A stretch of DNA of 64,000 bases, taken from the NCBI GenBank assembly GCA_028015205.1, contig CM051521.1:91426513-91490512 (forward strand), written 5' to 3'. The translations under genes and the position numbers were made by a program. Under the pieces are notes generated by a model, which saw only the letters and a program-made list of their open reading frames with translations, ran no database searches and was not told the DNA's origin. How positions within the stretch are numbered: position 1 is the stretch's first letter; the number at the start of each line of letters is the position of its first letter. The stretch comes from Mytilisepta virgata. Lineage: Eukaryota > Mollusca > Bivalvia > Mytilida > Mytilidae. Positions 1 to 12,154 of this stretch are shown in pieces.

Positions 1-6
1 CTTACA

Positions 7-528
7 TACTAGTCAACAAAAGAAACGATACATGGTAATGCATTTTTCATATATTCATAATTTAAAATAGCTGTACTAAGCAGAAAAATAGACACACACC
101 TTTTCTCATCAAAAGCGTAGATTGTGTGCAAAAAGTTTGAAATAAAAAATTCCAATTTTTGAGATTTCAAAAATCACATTTTTCCACCCAAAATTAAAAA
201 ATCAGTATTTTTACCCCGTTATGTGAATCATAATGTCTATGTCTGTGTGACAAAAAATTTGAGTTTTTTCTACTGATTTCGGCCACTGGATTTTCATTTT
301 ACAAAATGTGTGTCGATTTTCTTCTCGATTTTCCGCAAATTTAATTTAACCCTGTTTTGGAAATTCCCATTTTCCACCATTTCAAGTTTTATACACATTT
401 CAAAATGAGACGCATTAGTTTAAGAAATGAAGTACCAAACCACTGTTGCCCTCGTACTTAAGTTTGTGTTAAGAATTACCAAGATATTTGGTTCCAAACT
501 CGTGTATCGTTACTTTTGTTGACTAGTA
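7..528. mobile_element. Non-autonomous inverted-repeat element (MITE), TA-flanked
   Basis: The two ends form a terminal inverted repeat of about 25 bp with one mismatch. The left end begins CTAGTCAACAAAAG and the right end is its reverse complement (CTTTTGTTGACTAG). A TA dinucleotide lies on each outer side, as expected for Tc1/mariner-type insertion. The roughly 520-bp interior is AT-rich and has no convincing ORF, so the element would depend on a transposase encoded elsewhere. The superfamily is inferred only from the TA flanks and the size. Confidence 0.75.
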
Positions 529-2611
529 TATAATGTAACGGATACCGGACTATAAAAATTCCCAAACACACACACATATCCTCTCTGTTAAGACTTAAAG
601 TCTCGTGTTTAATTGAGAGGAATGATAAAACAAAAATATATACAGAAAAATGAACAATGAAAAGTAATTGAACATATGTAATTCATTGTTTATAGTTCCT
701 GAAATAAATAATTTATACATATGCACGTTTTCGAACTTTAGCAACACTCATCTGAAACAGGAGTTGAATAAATGGAAATATCAATATTACAAACACGAAG
801 TATGTAAATATTACAATTATAAGGTTCAAACAGACCAAGTAAAATTTCAGTATATATACAGGAACACACTGAAACAGAATAAATACAAACAAACAAACAA
901 CGAAGAAAGTAAGAAAAAAACATTGGGTTTCCAACTCATCAAAAATGTGTTACTGTGCTTCATTACATACAATGTACATGTGAATCTTTATTTTTTAGTT
1001 CTTTGTTTTACACTTTGTTTTGGTTTCCTCGTGGTCCCTCTTTCTTTGAATCTATTGCTGTCCGTCTAGTTTTACATTTGCTGATTCCATCGATCTGCCT
1101 AATTGATCCATGGAATTTAAGAACGATTCGAAATGTATATCTGGAACCAGTGACATTGTCATTGACGGATAGTCTAACGCAGAAGTCTGGGTGGACGATT
1201 AACTTGTCGGTGAAGTTCAAAGATTGACAGAAGATTGAATTTTATATCTAGAAGGAGTATTTACCGTAGGTTCTTCATCTGGTACATGTGGGTGTTCTCA
1301 AGAAGATGCACATGCAGAGCATTTTCAGGATCGTATGATGCACGTTTTCTTGATCTCTATTCGAAAACGAAAATTTCCAAAGTCATTATCACAGAGTTTT
1401 CAGGTTGTATAAGTTAAGAGATCCAGAAGTGACAAGAACATATTTAGAGACAGAAGATAAATGGAAGAAGACACAAAAGCGTTAAATAAATAGACAAGGT
1501 TAATGCATTCGTCATTCTCCGAAACTTCCCTCTTGTACCTCTAGCTTGATGTGTTCTGGGTTGTAAAATCTCCTAAGCTGTCTTCATGACCTTTTTTCTT
1601 TGGCAAGTAGCATTAATTCGTGAAACAGAAGATAGAAAACTGTTCACATTCATCTATAGGGCAATCGATGTTTCGTAGGGTAAAAAAAATCCTATTTGGA
1701 TTTTATGCATTCAATATCACCCTAATTTCTGTACCTAAAGAATGACAATTTCTTTCACACTGTGACAAGAACCTCGTCAATGTAAATGTATAAATCTCGA
1801 TATAGATAATGTATAGAGGATTAGAGAGATGTTCAAGATTGCTATTGGTAGGTTAAGTACTTATCAAAAACCATTTACAGGAATAAGGTAGATATAAGTA
1901 TTCCTATCAAACATATTCTACAAACATATTATCTCTTTACTCTTACGCAATCCAACCTTGTACTTTGAGTTCTATCTCTAGCATGTATAAATTAATTTGA
2001 AAGAAGAAAACCGATTTATCATTAGTCTAGTTTTACATGTTTTAAAGGCATAAACCGAAACCAGGTTGTCAGCTAAAGCTAATTATCGACCTCGGAATAA
2101 CTTTCCTATCAAGTACAAAATAGATGTCTATCATAGTCTTGCCATGTAGTTTTGGACAATGTACAGCTTTATAACTCTTTCCGTCTTATTTGCAGACAGC
2201 AGAAGACGGTGTATTCAATTAATTGCCGTCTAATATGTAGATCATGACGCGCGTACAACAACCCACAATTAGATTTTTTCATTTCACCGGCTTAATTCCT
2301 ATACCGTAATTAATATCGCGACCATTAGGCTATTACCATGAGTGTTGTAAAACTAATATAGATTTGAGATTTTACTGCCGTCACCGAAAGTAATTTACTA
2401 TGCAGTAACAAAGCACATCTATCTAATTGCTACAAACCATAGAACGATTTATTGTATTGCAAATTGATGTTAATTCTAACAAATTTTTACAAGGAAATTG
2501 AGTTTGAAAATAAAATTATTTAATGATTGTTGTTCAAAATCTGCCAGCAGCATACATGTAGACTGGTGTACGAAATAACAAACAATAAATCAATGAGCAG
2601 TTATAAAATGA
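529..2611. other. No recognisable gene
   Basis: The sequence is AT-rich, with a short CA run near 570. Between 1050 and 1470 the base composition is more balanced and short ORFs overlap on both strands. I recognise no protein family there and see no clear splice architecture. Confidence 0.4.
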
Positions 2612-2725
2612 TACTTAGAATGGATCATAGACAAGGATGTGCTTGGAAAAGTCGAACAACACCTAACAATTTTTATGGCCGACAAGGAACTGTTATGTCC
2701 AGACACTGTCGCATTCTCAACACAT
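2612..2725 (+). other. Possible exon remnant, unrecognised
   Basis: The frame that opens after a TGA at 2609 reads as an ordinary mixed-composition peptide containing DKDVLGKVEQHLTIF and then MADKELLCPDTVAF. This differs from the Phe/Tyr/Ile/Lys-rich translations of the surrounding AT-rich DNA. A weak acceptor-like AG lies at 2617-2618. No good donor follows. It could be an old exon or transposon fragment, or it could be chance. Confidence 0.15.
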
Positions 2726-2759
2726 CAGGTCACTTTATTACTTTTCTTTAGAGATTGGT

Positions 2760-5085
2760 TATATATATGCAATTGTAACAAACCTCCATGACACAGAAAC
2801 TATTAGGGCACACAATTTGCTCATATATTTGTTTCTTAATCCCTATGTAGTATATTTCAATGCCAAATGTAAATGACCTACAGTGGGGGATAGTCTGGGT
2901 TCATTTATTTTTGTTGTCTAAAGGCTTGGACACCTAATTTCGTCGTTTGCAATATTCAAGTGGAACAGTGTAACACCTTATAAAATGAAAACTTTGAATT
3001 CATGGTTCCACAGCACATACAAAAACCAAGAAAACTGCTATTCCACAAATGTGAAACCACAATATTTGTTAAATCCGCATTTGTCATTTGTACGTTTGTC
3101 TTCTATGTTGGTTGCTAAGCTCTAGGAAAACAGTAACGTCAACTTTGACTGTGCATCGTGCTTAATCGGCTACTGATGAGCATTTAACACTTAGCTTTAA
3201 AACTCAAATAGTTTTCTAGGTCATGGTTGCTACTGGTCTCGAAAATAGGGATAATGTTTTTTTCATCAGTTTCAATTAAATGTTATTGCAATCGATTTCT
3301 AAGATGCACCACTTTCTGAATTTTTATATCCTTCGACCATGAAGATCGACACTAACTTAGAACGTAATGGGAAAATCGCCGAAAGAACTGGTAAATTAAC
3401 ACAATATTAACTTAATCACTTGTAGACAATTTGTACTGAACATGCTTGTCCCTTTCAAAACAAAATGTAGAAATTTAAACTTTTTCTAACATGTCATCCA
3501 TTTATGAAAACAAAGGAGTATGGCCACGACAATTGATTAAATAGACATGTAAACAATCGTATTCTGCATGTATAAATATTATTCCGTTTACTTTTGTACA
3601 GTACATGTATGTCGCTTCTTAATTTGCAAAAACAAATTACTTGGTTCAAAACCAAGAAATGCACGTCTGATATTTTTAGTTTGAACACAATCTGATATAA
3701 AATCATAAGCCTTTGCCCCTTTGATGATTCAAATAACTGGGAAGTATCTCTTAAAACACAGATTTTGAACATGATAAATGAATTTGCATGTTCATGTTTC
3801 TGCGTAAACTGCAACATGTATTTTCTGAGCAATGTACCTGTATAATTTATAAGTATATCAAAATGACAAGAATACATTTATTCTGTATCATTTTGATAAT
3901 TAGCTAGAAACAAATGTTGCTCGTTTCAAGGAGTGAAGGAAATGATATCTACTCCCCCATCTCTGTAACTTGTGGTGGCTGTTGTGTTCATATTATGTCG
4001 AATACCTTTCCTCTGATTGGGTTTACTGTTTAATCAATATTGCTAAAGATTTACGAATATTTTTTTCCATATTCTTTTTAAAATTTACCCAGTTAAAAAT
4101 AAAAAAATAAATTTAACCACAGGCACGAGGTTAATGCAAATTTGACAAAATAGGCCATAAACATATCAGTATCACTTTTAATTACAAGCATATCAAAGTA
4201 TAAAATTCAATGTTTAATACATTTGAACAAGTCCTGCAGATTCTGCAAATGTACATATAAAGCATTTGAGCCATTTTGTAAGAACACCAGTTACCAGCAA
4301 CAAAAACAACTTTTCTTTAAGACATGATATCAGTACCTGCTCTCTACAGAAATTCATGTTATACTAGTAAGTTTATTAAGTGTTTGTGCTACGTTTTTGT
4401 AATTCTGTTTGTTTTGCAATGTGTTTTATATTCTTTTAGTCATGTCGTTTAAGTATTGTGTTTGTTGTATTACTAGCTGTACACAATTTTTACTTTTTTT
4501 ATTTGGATCGTTTTTTGTCGATATTTTGAGCAGTCAACATATAATGTTAGATTGCATATATTTAGTCCTTTGATTAATTGAATGTACACGTGCCAATTCT
4601 CGTATTCTGTTCGTCTAAGAAAATGAAACAATAGGAATATCTTTATGACATAAAGGATTTGTATAGATTAAAAAAAAGAAATCGGTCTTTTATAAAATAC
4701 AAATCTCTCAAGTTAATTGTGATATAATTCTAATCAAAACCAGAGTTCCTAGTTTTTTTGCTTGATAAAAAAAAAGAACCACTTACTAAAAAAAGTAGTT
4801 TGTATGCACCGATGTCATTATACAGTCAATGTAACTGGTATGGTAGCTTTGGGTGTAATAAAAAAGATCTTCTAAATTGAATCGAAGGTAAACAATTAAT
4901 TTTTATTACTTTTACCTTGGATATTGATACAATTTTATGTCCATCTCGCAACAACGGACAAGGTAGAATGATTATAGAAGTCATTTAAAATATATATATC
5001 TGTCACAACACAATATCCCAACTGAGCATACACCACCTTTTAATGTGTTTTGATTACCTGATATTTTATACAAATAAAAGGAGAA
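2760..5085. other. No recognisable gene
   Basis: AT-rich DNA. A 127-codon minus-strand ORF at 3494-3877 is the longest here. It has no recognisable domain, and such lengths are expected by chance in 64 kb of this composition. Confidence 0.4.
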
Positions 5086-5189
5086 ATAGGGTAAATATAA
5101 ATGAGACAACAACCATGAAAAGGAAATAAAAAGTATAAATGTTGGTTCTCGGTGTTCATTTGTATAATAAATCCTTTGATACCAATTTT

Positions 5190-5240
5190 GATGCACTGGA
5201 TGTGCACATTTCCTCGATTTACGACTAATTAGTTGTGCCG
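5190..5240 (-). ncRNA. Decayed type I hammerhead ribozyme motif
   Basis: On the minus strand, positions 5232-5226 read CTAATTA where an active hammerhead needs CTGANGA. Next come a stem-loop at 5225-5213 (GTCG, loop TAAAT, CGA plus a mismatched G), an intact GAA at 5212-5210, and a short self-complementary stem III (ATGTGCACAT). Flanking GCAC and GTGC could form part of stem I. The copy near 57.95 kb has the same stem II and is broken at a different core position, which supports a shared ribozyme ancestor. Two core substitutions should make this copy inactive. The adjoining sequence down to about 5087 resembles a dispersed bivalve repeat tail. Confidence 0.45.
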
Positions 5241-5844
5241 AAGGCATAAATGTTGAAAACCAGAATAATAATTTTGTGCTTTTTGCTTTTTTTCGGTGTA
5301 AACAGGTACATTTACCTGGCGCATATTTCACCTTCTTTATACATGTAGTTGGTTTTCAGCACGTACCCACATTACAAAGTTACATTTATTGATTGTCAGA
5401 AATGGATTTCTGGAATTTTGAAATTCTACATGTAAAATAATAAAACAATTCTTAGTTGGATAGTGATCCAAGAAAACATAAAATTTTACCTTAATAATTA
5501 TTCTGAACGGACAATTTGCAATAGACAAAAAAATAAATTTGAAATATTATAAGTCTGAAATTACTTTAAAATGGTAGGTTGCACAGAACTGAGTCTCTCA
5601 GTTTTCAATCAGTAGCGCGTTTTGGAGGCTATTGACAGATTTCTGAAAACGGAGGTTACGGGCAACTACTTTTTCAATATGAACAATAAGGCTTTCCCAA
5701 TTAAGTGTTTTCCAAACTTTTTAATTTTCTCCATTGTAAACATAGGGCAAAATTTTATTAACCTATCGAAAAGTCCATTGTGACACTCCTAGTATTACTA
5801 GTACATAGTATATGTATATTTACATATTTTCAAACTAGTCGAAA

Positions 5845-6090
5845 CCGCCTCGGTGGTCTCGTGGTAGCGTGCTCGCTTCGAGTTCGGAAGGTCGCTAGTT
5901 CGATCCCCGGCCGGGTCAAACCAGACAATAAAATTGCTATTTGCTGCTTCTCCGCTAATCACGCGGCATGTAGGAGTAAGAGCAAAGGACTGATCGGCTC
6001 GGAGTCAGAATAATATGCCCGGGTGGGGTCATATGTTACCTCGTGAGCTAGCACGTTAATAATCCTGCTCAGCGTGACGGTCTAATACAC
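5845..6090 (+). mobile_element. tRNA-derived SINE
   Basis: The element starts with a tRNA-like head: a GCCTCGGTGGTCTCG start, an A-box-like TGGTAGCGTG, and a B-box-like AGTTCGATCCCC at about 5900. A non-tRNA body follows that is much richer in G+C than its surroundings. The pol III promoter elements fit a SINE rather than a functional tRNA, because the head cannot close a normal acceptor stem. No clear tail or target-site duplication was found, so the right end is approximate. Confidence 0.7.
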
Positions 6091-6639
6091 ATGCATATAT
6101 ATTTAGAGTAAGTCAAAATTTGTCTGCAACTTATAATTGCAATTTATACATCGGATACACACCTTTGCAGTAAAACAAAATATGTAAACACAAGTCCAGA
6201 GTCCAATTATTGAGCCGAGCCCAAATCCCCGGCCGCCGTCTTGTTTAATATAAGTTTAAAAAATATAAATTTGAAAAAATAATGATTCTGTCAACGGGAT
6301 TTCCCCCATGACAAAATTACGAAGTTTTATGTGTGTCAAAAATAGATAAATAAAGATTGATTGTACATTTTTTGTTTTTAGTTCTCATAAAATAATATTC
6401 ATTGGGACACGTCAACTTATACCGAAGTACCCTCATTCAATTTCTATGACTATAGTTGTGCTTTAGTTTCTTTTTTTTTTATAGAAATAATTCATTTATA
6501 AGGAATGACTGGTTTTTTTTACTGAGGTGAAAAAGAAATTTTGGATGTCACACTATGGAAAAAATATCATGCAATAGACATTTAATTATTATATTTTTTT
6601 GTTTTTGCTTGAAACCATCATCGACAATAAAAAAAAATA
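6091..6639. other. No recognisable gene
   Basis: AT-rich DNA with poly-T stretches. A TTTTTTTTATAG acceptor-like run ends near 6484, upstream of the transposase fragment. I see nothing else. Confidence 0.4.
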
Positions 6640-6934
6640 TCTGCCACATAATCTGTCCTATTGGGCCTGGTTTGGAATTAGATTTCCCTGTCAACCCTTA
6701 TATTCTCGCTGATAGCGTTTACCCTGACACTCTTCCATTGATAACGCCGTATAAATCCGTCGAACTTAGAATACCAAACCGTCAAGAGCTACGCCGGTTG
6801 CACAAAAGTAGAAGAGTTTTTGTTGAACACGTAATTAAGGAATTGGAAACATTGCTCTTTATCGACATCCAAGATGGGAACTTGCACCTATTGTTGAGCT
6901 GTGTGCTGGGTTAATTAGCGAAAAGACGTGCTAA
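6640..6934 (+). pseudogene. PIF/Harbinger transposase, C-terminal fragment, frameshifted
   Basis: The peptide YILADSVYPDTLPLITPYK followed by LRRLHKSRRVFVEHVIKEL matches the C-terminal half of DDE_Tnp_4/Harbinger nucleases. In that family a (L/G)DSxYP motif carries the second or third catalytic acidic region, and an R-x-R-V-x-VEx-x-(F/I)-x-LK block follows. The open frame runs from 6555 to 6914, but after LLFI (about 6857) the homologous reading continues one frame over as RHPRWELAPIVELCAGLIS and stops at 6932-6934. The gene is therefore truncated at the 5' end and carries a frameshift. The N-terminal and first catalytic regions are not visible upstream. The Harbinger assignment is confident; this copy is dead. 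Confidence 0.8.
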
Positions 6935-9439
6935 TCATCTCAGTTAATTGTCCATATTAAATGAATGTTATACTGGTATAAATTATTTTAGAGGCCATAG
7001 AAATAACATTCCCCTAAAATCTAAAAATAAACAAACTAAATTTAATTGTTCTCGAAAAAATGTTGTTTTTTTTTCTCCGAAATTTTGATCTCCCCTCTTT
7101 AACATTGCCGGGTGGGGGAGTGGGATAATGCATTGTATTATTGTTTTTTTTTCAACCTCCCTCGACTAGATCATTTTTATACCCCATTTCTAATCAAAAT
7201 ATTTTAGAAAAAAAATAACATTCCTCACCCCCCCCCCCCCCCTCCCCACCCCTTTTCAAGTATAGTTAGTCACCCATTTACTTTTATTAACATGTTATTC
7301 TGTTTAAAATTTTACTGGCGAAATTTACAAACCCATATCACTGAATTTTTCTCTCATTATTACGAAGTACACTATAAAACTTTTTACAAAAATGTATTAA
7401 ATCAGTTATAGAATATACACCTGTAGCTAAAAATATAATACACGAGTTTTCTCGTAACAATAATGAATTATTGACACCATCTTATTGAGGCATGTGAAAT
7501 CTAACCGGTGTTCGTCAACCTTTCGTCCGTTTCGCAGTACTCGTATAGGAGAAAACCCGGAAATACGATGCTAGAGATCTATAAATCTTGTTTTATTTTG
7601 CTTTAAATGTAGTTAAAAAATATAAGCTATAGTCATTTAAATACGAATTTGGCTATTTTTAACTCACTCTATTATTTACAACCATAAAATAAAGCAAGTA
7701 CTGCTCCTGTTTCGTTCGTTCGTCGAGTTACATTTGTTCGTCTCTTAAAGGTTCATCTCTGATATGCATTAAATAATTGCCACTTCCCTAGTCGAAAGAC
7801 GGCCTTTGTTTTCGAATATTTTACTGACGATTGAACAGCATTGTACCATTATATCTTTTTACAGTATTAAAGAGGTATCTAGAAGGTATGTCGATGATCC
7901 TAAAACTGATATTTTTTCATTGCTGATTTAGTAATATGAAATAAAAAAAAATAGGAAGATTATCATTTGAATTTAAATTAAAAGCAATCATTTGAATTTA
8001 AATTAAAAACAGATATTATGTATTATGCAGCTGATGCTAACCCATTTTTTCTTTTATTTTAAACTGATTCTTATTTCAATTACCATTTTATTTGGTTGCA
8101 TTATTATCAACAGCGTTAAAATATAGGTCGAACAATTAAAATAAAGCTATAAGGAAGATACACTTTGCAATTTTTCTTTCATAGAAAAATAGTTATTTAA
8201 GAAATAAATGCAATTTTGAGTTTAAAAAATGGTTTAAAATATAATAAAAAGTGCTGGACTGGATTTACCCTAGAATCAAACCGTTGTATATAACGTATTG
8301 CCAAAAAGGAACTTCAACAAAGTTGCTCCCTTGTATAATAGTCTAAATATATGAAATATTGTCATACAGTCCGATAAAAAACAAACTTGCGTAAATTCGC
8401 TGGTACATTGACTAGAGTTTCATAATTACATGTAAGCCAGTCTTTTAAAAACCGTTTTGCCATTATTGACTTACCGAAACATTTCACTCATTGATCCTTC
8501 CTACAAAATATAACAGTATACATTGGATAAGGAAAAGAAATGGATAAAAACAAAATGATGGCTACTACATTCGAAAATTGTCAATTTCGTCTTCCATAGT
8601 TACATACCTGTAATGTCGTAATTAAAATCGTTGTAAGAATTCAAAAAAAAATTACCAAATATCACTGGATAATTAACTTTATATATCATACTAGTATTTG
8701 AACATCAAAGTTGAACGTTTTAAAAGCATACTAGTTACAGTATAACCAACTTATGTAACAACAGTACGTTTTATTTCAGAATATATTAGTGTAAAAAAGA
8801 GAAAAAAAGGATAAATCGACCATTTTTCTGTTTACACTAAAAAAAAGACTAGATTGTAGACGGAAACAGAAGCTGCGTTAGAATGTGTACATCATACATA
8901 TTCATTTTCACTAGCATTCGTATGTATTTTTAAATGATTCCAATATCTCTCTTTCAAAGTAATTGACCGAAAAGCTCCCCGTTATATGTCATTTTCCTAA
9001 AATTGAAATAAATGTAAAAGTAAGGCTGTCACTGGATAATTGATCGTCTTTCCTTTATTCAAAGTTAGATTGACATAAATTGATTGATAGTATGTTTTGC
9101 AAGGACAGATAATATTGCTTTCTAATGTAACTATTGTTGGTGATAAATGGCCCAGTCAGATAAATTGAGAAATTACTAGGTCCATAGATCTAATCAACAT
9201 GTAAACATTTGGACTTAAAATCCCTGAAAAGGGAATATTTGTGAATTGCGCATGTGGATTATTAAATTCGTATGTGTAGCATACGATTCTAGATTAATGT
9301 CACATCCCTTTTCATATTCCAAGCTTAGTACCTTGTACTAACAATGAAAACTCGCAAATTTTTATTGTTACGAATAATTTAATATATCATTAACTTTCTT
9401 TTATAGTTTCTAAAGTTGAAAAAAGGACAAATATACCTA
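6935..9439. other. No gene; homopolymer and short direct repeat
   Basis: AT-rich DNA with a C15 run at 7228-7242 and a 22-bp direct repeat (ATCATTTGAATTTAAATT) starting at 7962 and again at 7987. No ORF of interest was found. Confidence 0.5.
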
Positions 9440-9895
9440 AGGAGCAATCAAAAAAAAATAAATAAATAAATAAAAACGTAATTTATTGGACAGACAAACC
9501 CGGGAAGACAAATGAACAACCACAAGCACAAGAAATAAACACAGAAAACTAAAAAACAATGAACAACACGAACTCCTTTAAAAACCAGGTGTGAACCCAG
9601 GTGCTCCGGAAGGGTAAGCAGTTCGTGCTCCGTATACGGCACCCGTCGTGAAGTTCAACAAAGTCAATCCAGGGGAAGTCACAAATCGGTGGAGGCACAT
9701 GAAAGGTTACGACACTGGGAACAGGTCCAACATCATCTTAGATATTGGAACACTGTAATGGTCAATCAATTCGTGATGACGACCGTAAAATTTCCTAAGT
9801 GATGACGTCAACTTATCCCTGATAAAAACCCTGGTTAAGAAGCTTTTGTGACAGCAGCAATCCTCTTTGTCGAAAGTCAGAATAACTTACGCATG
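9440..9895 (-). pseudogene. Penelope-like element remnant (RT C-terminus plus 3' region)
   Basis: Reading the minus strand from about 9860 gives LLLSQKLLNQGFY. After a one-base shift it continues RDKLTSSLRKFYGRHHELI and then DHYSVPISKMMLDLFPVS, with a stop at 9709-9707. This is the same protein end as the remnant at 16735-16917 (KLLRQRY, SSLLKFYGRHHDLV). Both match the helical C-terminal region of the Penelope-type reverse transcriptase as remembered from bivalves. Downstream on the minus strand both copies keep the block TGCTTACCCTTCCGGAGCAC (9620-9601 here). The RT catalytic core and the GIY-YIG endonuclease are absent, so the copy is truncated as well as frameshifted. Confidence 0.65.
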
Positions 9896-10135
9896 CCCTT
9901 GAAAATCGGATAAGTTGAGAAACGTATACGCCATATGCAGGCTATGCTGGTATATTGCTACTCAAGAAGGGAAAATTAACAATAGGAAAGTTGAAGTCAT
10001 CACGTTTGTCATAAAGTTTTGTCTTCAAATGTCCCTCATAGTCTATTTCAAGAAACAAATCCAAATATGAAGCGGACTTTGGTGTATTTGTAGTATCCTG
10101 AAATTAGTTTTAGCACATGGGAGACAATTGAAGGT

Positions 10136-10274
10136 AAATTCCAAAAGATTTTTAAATACCCCTTTCCTCTTGTTCTACGTTTACATGTACGTGTAGGAAT
10201 CTAAATGACAATGAAAACATATTTCGATTTGTCTGTGTAATCCTCCGTTGTAAGTTGGTTTGTATATGTTTTAA
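10136..10274 (+). repeat. 139-bp direct repeat, copy 1
   Basis: Positions 10136-10274 recur at 12016-12154 in the same orientation with about two mismatches by eye. The period is 1880 bp and the pair brackets the ORF at 10435. The ends are not TG...CA and no tRNA primer-binding site follows, so an LTR explanation is unsupported. Confidence 0.85.
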
Positions 10275-10434
10275 CTAGATCTGATTAAAGACCAAACCAA
10301 CTATTGTTTATACGCACAACTCAGCGCATAAGTATTGTTCCATAAGACGTCTATGACGTTGATAGAAAATCCGCGAAACGTCGAAAAATCCGCGAAACGG
10401 TGTTTCACATTCGCGTTATTTTTGAAAAGCTAAA

Positions 10435-10731
10435 ATGGCGTCGCGCTTGAAAGGGCGTTTCATTAAAACTAGTGAAAGGAAGCGCCGAAAAGACTGTCGA
10501 GAGCGAATTTCTGAAGTTAAAAGGAGGAAAACAGATTTTTATTATCTACAGGAAACTCAAGATGCAAGCAAAATATGGGAAGAAGGGGAAAAAAGAATAA
10601 TAGAACCAAAGCTACTGACACAGGAACTTATGAGGGGTTGTAATTGGTGCGGGGAGAAACTGAATTTTACTGACATTTTGAAAGCAATCCACAAGAAAGT
10701 AACCGATCATTTTTCTTCCATTAAGAAGTGA
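10435..10731 (+). CDS. Unrecognised 98-codon exon-like ORF, basic N-terminus and CxxC
   Basis: The ORF starts in a good context (AAAATGGCG) and its composition is unlike the random ORFs around it. A strongly basic N-terminus (KGRF..., SERKRRKDCRER, EVKRRK) is followed by a charged middle and a CNWCGEK knuckle near residues 65-71. A splice-donor-like GTGAGA begins at 10728, inside the last codons, so this may be the first coding exon of a longer gene and the TGA may not be used. Upstream, ATCCGCGAAACG occurs twice near 10370 and 10389. A first exon with basic residues and a CxxC fits DNA-binding or transposon-encoded proteins, but I cannot name a family. The 1.88-kb direct repeat around it suggests it lies inside a duplicated or mobile unit. 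Confidence 0.4.
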   Translation: MASRLKGRFIKTSERKRRKDCRERISEVKRRKTDFYYLQETQDASKIWEEGEKRIIEPKLLTQELMRGCNWCGEKLNFTDILKAIHKKVTDHFSSIKK

Positions 10732-10739
10732 GAAGTTTG

Positions 10740-12015
10740 CATGCCCACAAATTCATGCATATATGGTTTTAGTAAAAACTATTTACTTATATATTTATTA
10801 AAATTTAAAGCCTTTAAACCGATTATAAATGATTTGATAGCTAAAGATGAGTGACAAATATTAGATTATGGAGTAAATAGTGTATGATACAATACCCCCA
10901 ATGGATTCATGATTTTATTCGTTTTCTTTACACTATACCATATTGATGCCTTTAAATCTGTATGAAAGTCCTTGTCGCCACAAAATTTCCACACGAAACT
11001 TTTTGCTTCGGCTTATTGTTCCTTGAAACAATTTGTGCCGTCACCTATAAATTTTTGCCAACCGAATTCACAAATACCCAATCACAATATTCTATATGTA
11101 GCTGGTCAACTCGTAATGCCTTTTTCAATGTCTTCAAGATTTTACTAAGCCAGATTTAATGCAGCGTTTAAAATTTGTACAGAAACCTACATTTGATACA
11201 CTTTAATCTTTCTGCTCTTTGAAGAGAGAGAGAAATGCATGTACGATGAATTGCCTATTAATTCTAAGAGGCAATTGTTTGACAGATGATGAACAGATTT
11301 TCGTATTTTCAAATGTCATAGTTGTCGGAACTTACCCACTGGATTGGAGTGATGCGTAAGGCTTATGGTTGAGCCGTAACAAATTGTCTGATATACCACT
11401 AACTATCGGTGGTACCAGAATCTAATATGGCTATTCACAGTTTCTGATGTTAACTTTCTTTTTTTTTTTGATGTAACCTGCATTGATAAGGCATAATGAC
11501 CATAGTTACATTTCCTGCAGTTATGATATGTCTAGTAGTTGGTACCTTGGTGTTGGCACTGAAAGGTTTTGTTTTGTTTTTTTTTAAATTAGCAGTAAAT
11601 AACTAAAACTGTCGAAATGGCAATACACGGACAGCAATATCGGTATTGTGTTGTAGTTTTAGGGTTCTTGTTTTCCTTCAATGTAATTGTTTTATAACAA
11701 AACGTTCCGGACAGTTCCTAGCATAGATGTTGACAAACTTTTTCCAGCACAGAAACTAGTTATGCAACAAACACATAAAAATTGGCAAAATATTCTTGGC
11801 TTTCTTGCAAACACTATAAATTTACTTCTTGTCAAAATAAAATTTCGCAAATATTCGCAAATGAAATCACTCCCTGGACTGATTCTGTGAGATATGATCT
11901 AAGTTTGGTTCTCGATGACTTCGACAAACCTATGTTTATTTGTTTTGTTTGATTGCTGTGACTTTCTTGTTAACACTTGAATGATTGCAAATTAAAGTTT
12001 GGCTTTAAAACTGGA
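10740..12015. other. No recognisable gene
   Basis: AT-rich sequence between the exon-like ORF and the second 139-bp repeat. ORFs of 65-67 codons here lack recognisable features. If the ORF at 10435 is a first exon, no convincing second exon is visible here. Confidence 0.35.
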
Positions 12016-12154
12016 AAATTCGAAAAGATTTTTAAATACCCCTTTCCTCTTGTTCTACGTTTACATGTACGTGTAGGAATCTAAATGACAATGAAAACAT
12101 ATTTCGATTTGTCTGTGTAATCCTCCGTTGTAAGTTGGTTTTTATATGTTTTAA
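12016..12154 (+). repeat. 139-bp direct repeat, copy 2
   Basis: Partner of 10136-10274, nearly identical, same orientation. The flanking sequences differ, which sets the repeat boundaries. Confidence 0.85.

Noticed and set aside
3171..3215. CTGATGAG on the plus strand as another hammerhead.
   Set aside because: No GAAA follows a plausible stem II, and no complementary stem I strands are found.
3494..3877. 127-codon minus-strand ORF.
   Set aside because: No domain, no splice context and low-complexity composition; this length is expected by chance in AT-rich DNA of this size.
5845..5925. A functional tRNA gene.
   Set aside because: A and B boxes are present, but the acceptor stem does not close and a long unrelated body follows. 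A SINE explains it better.
10136..12154. The 139-bp direct repeats as LTRs of a small LTR retrotransposon.
   Set aside because: No TG...CA ends, no primer-binding site or polypurine tract, and no gag or pol coding sequence between them.
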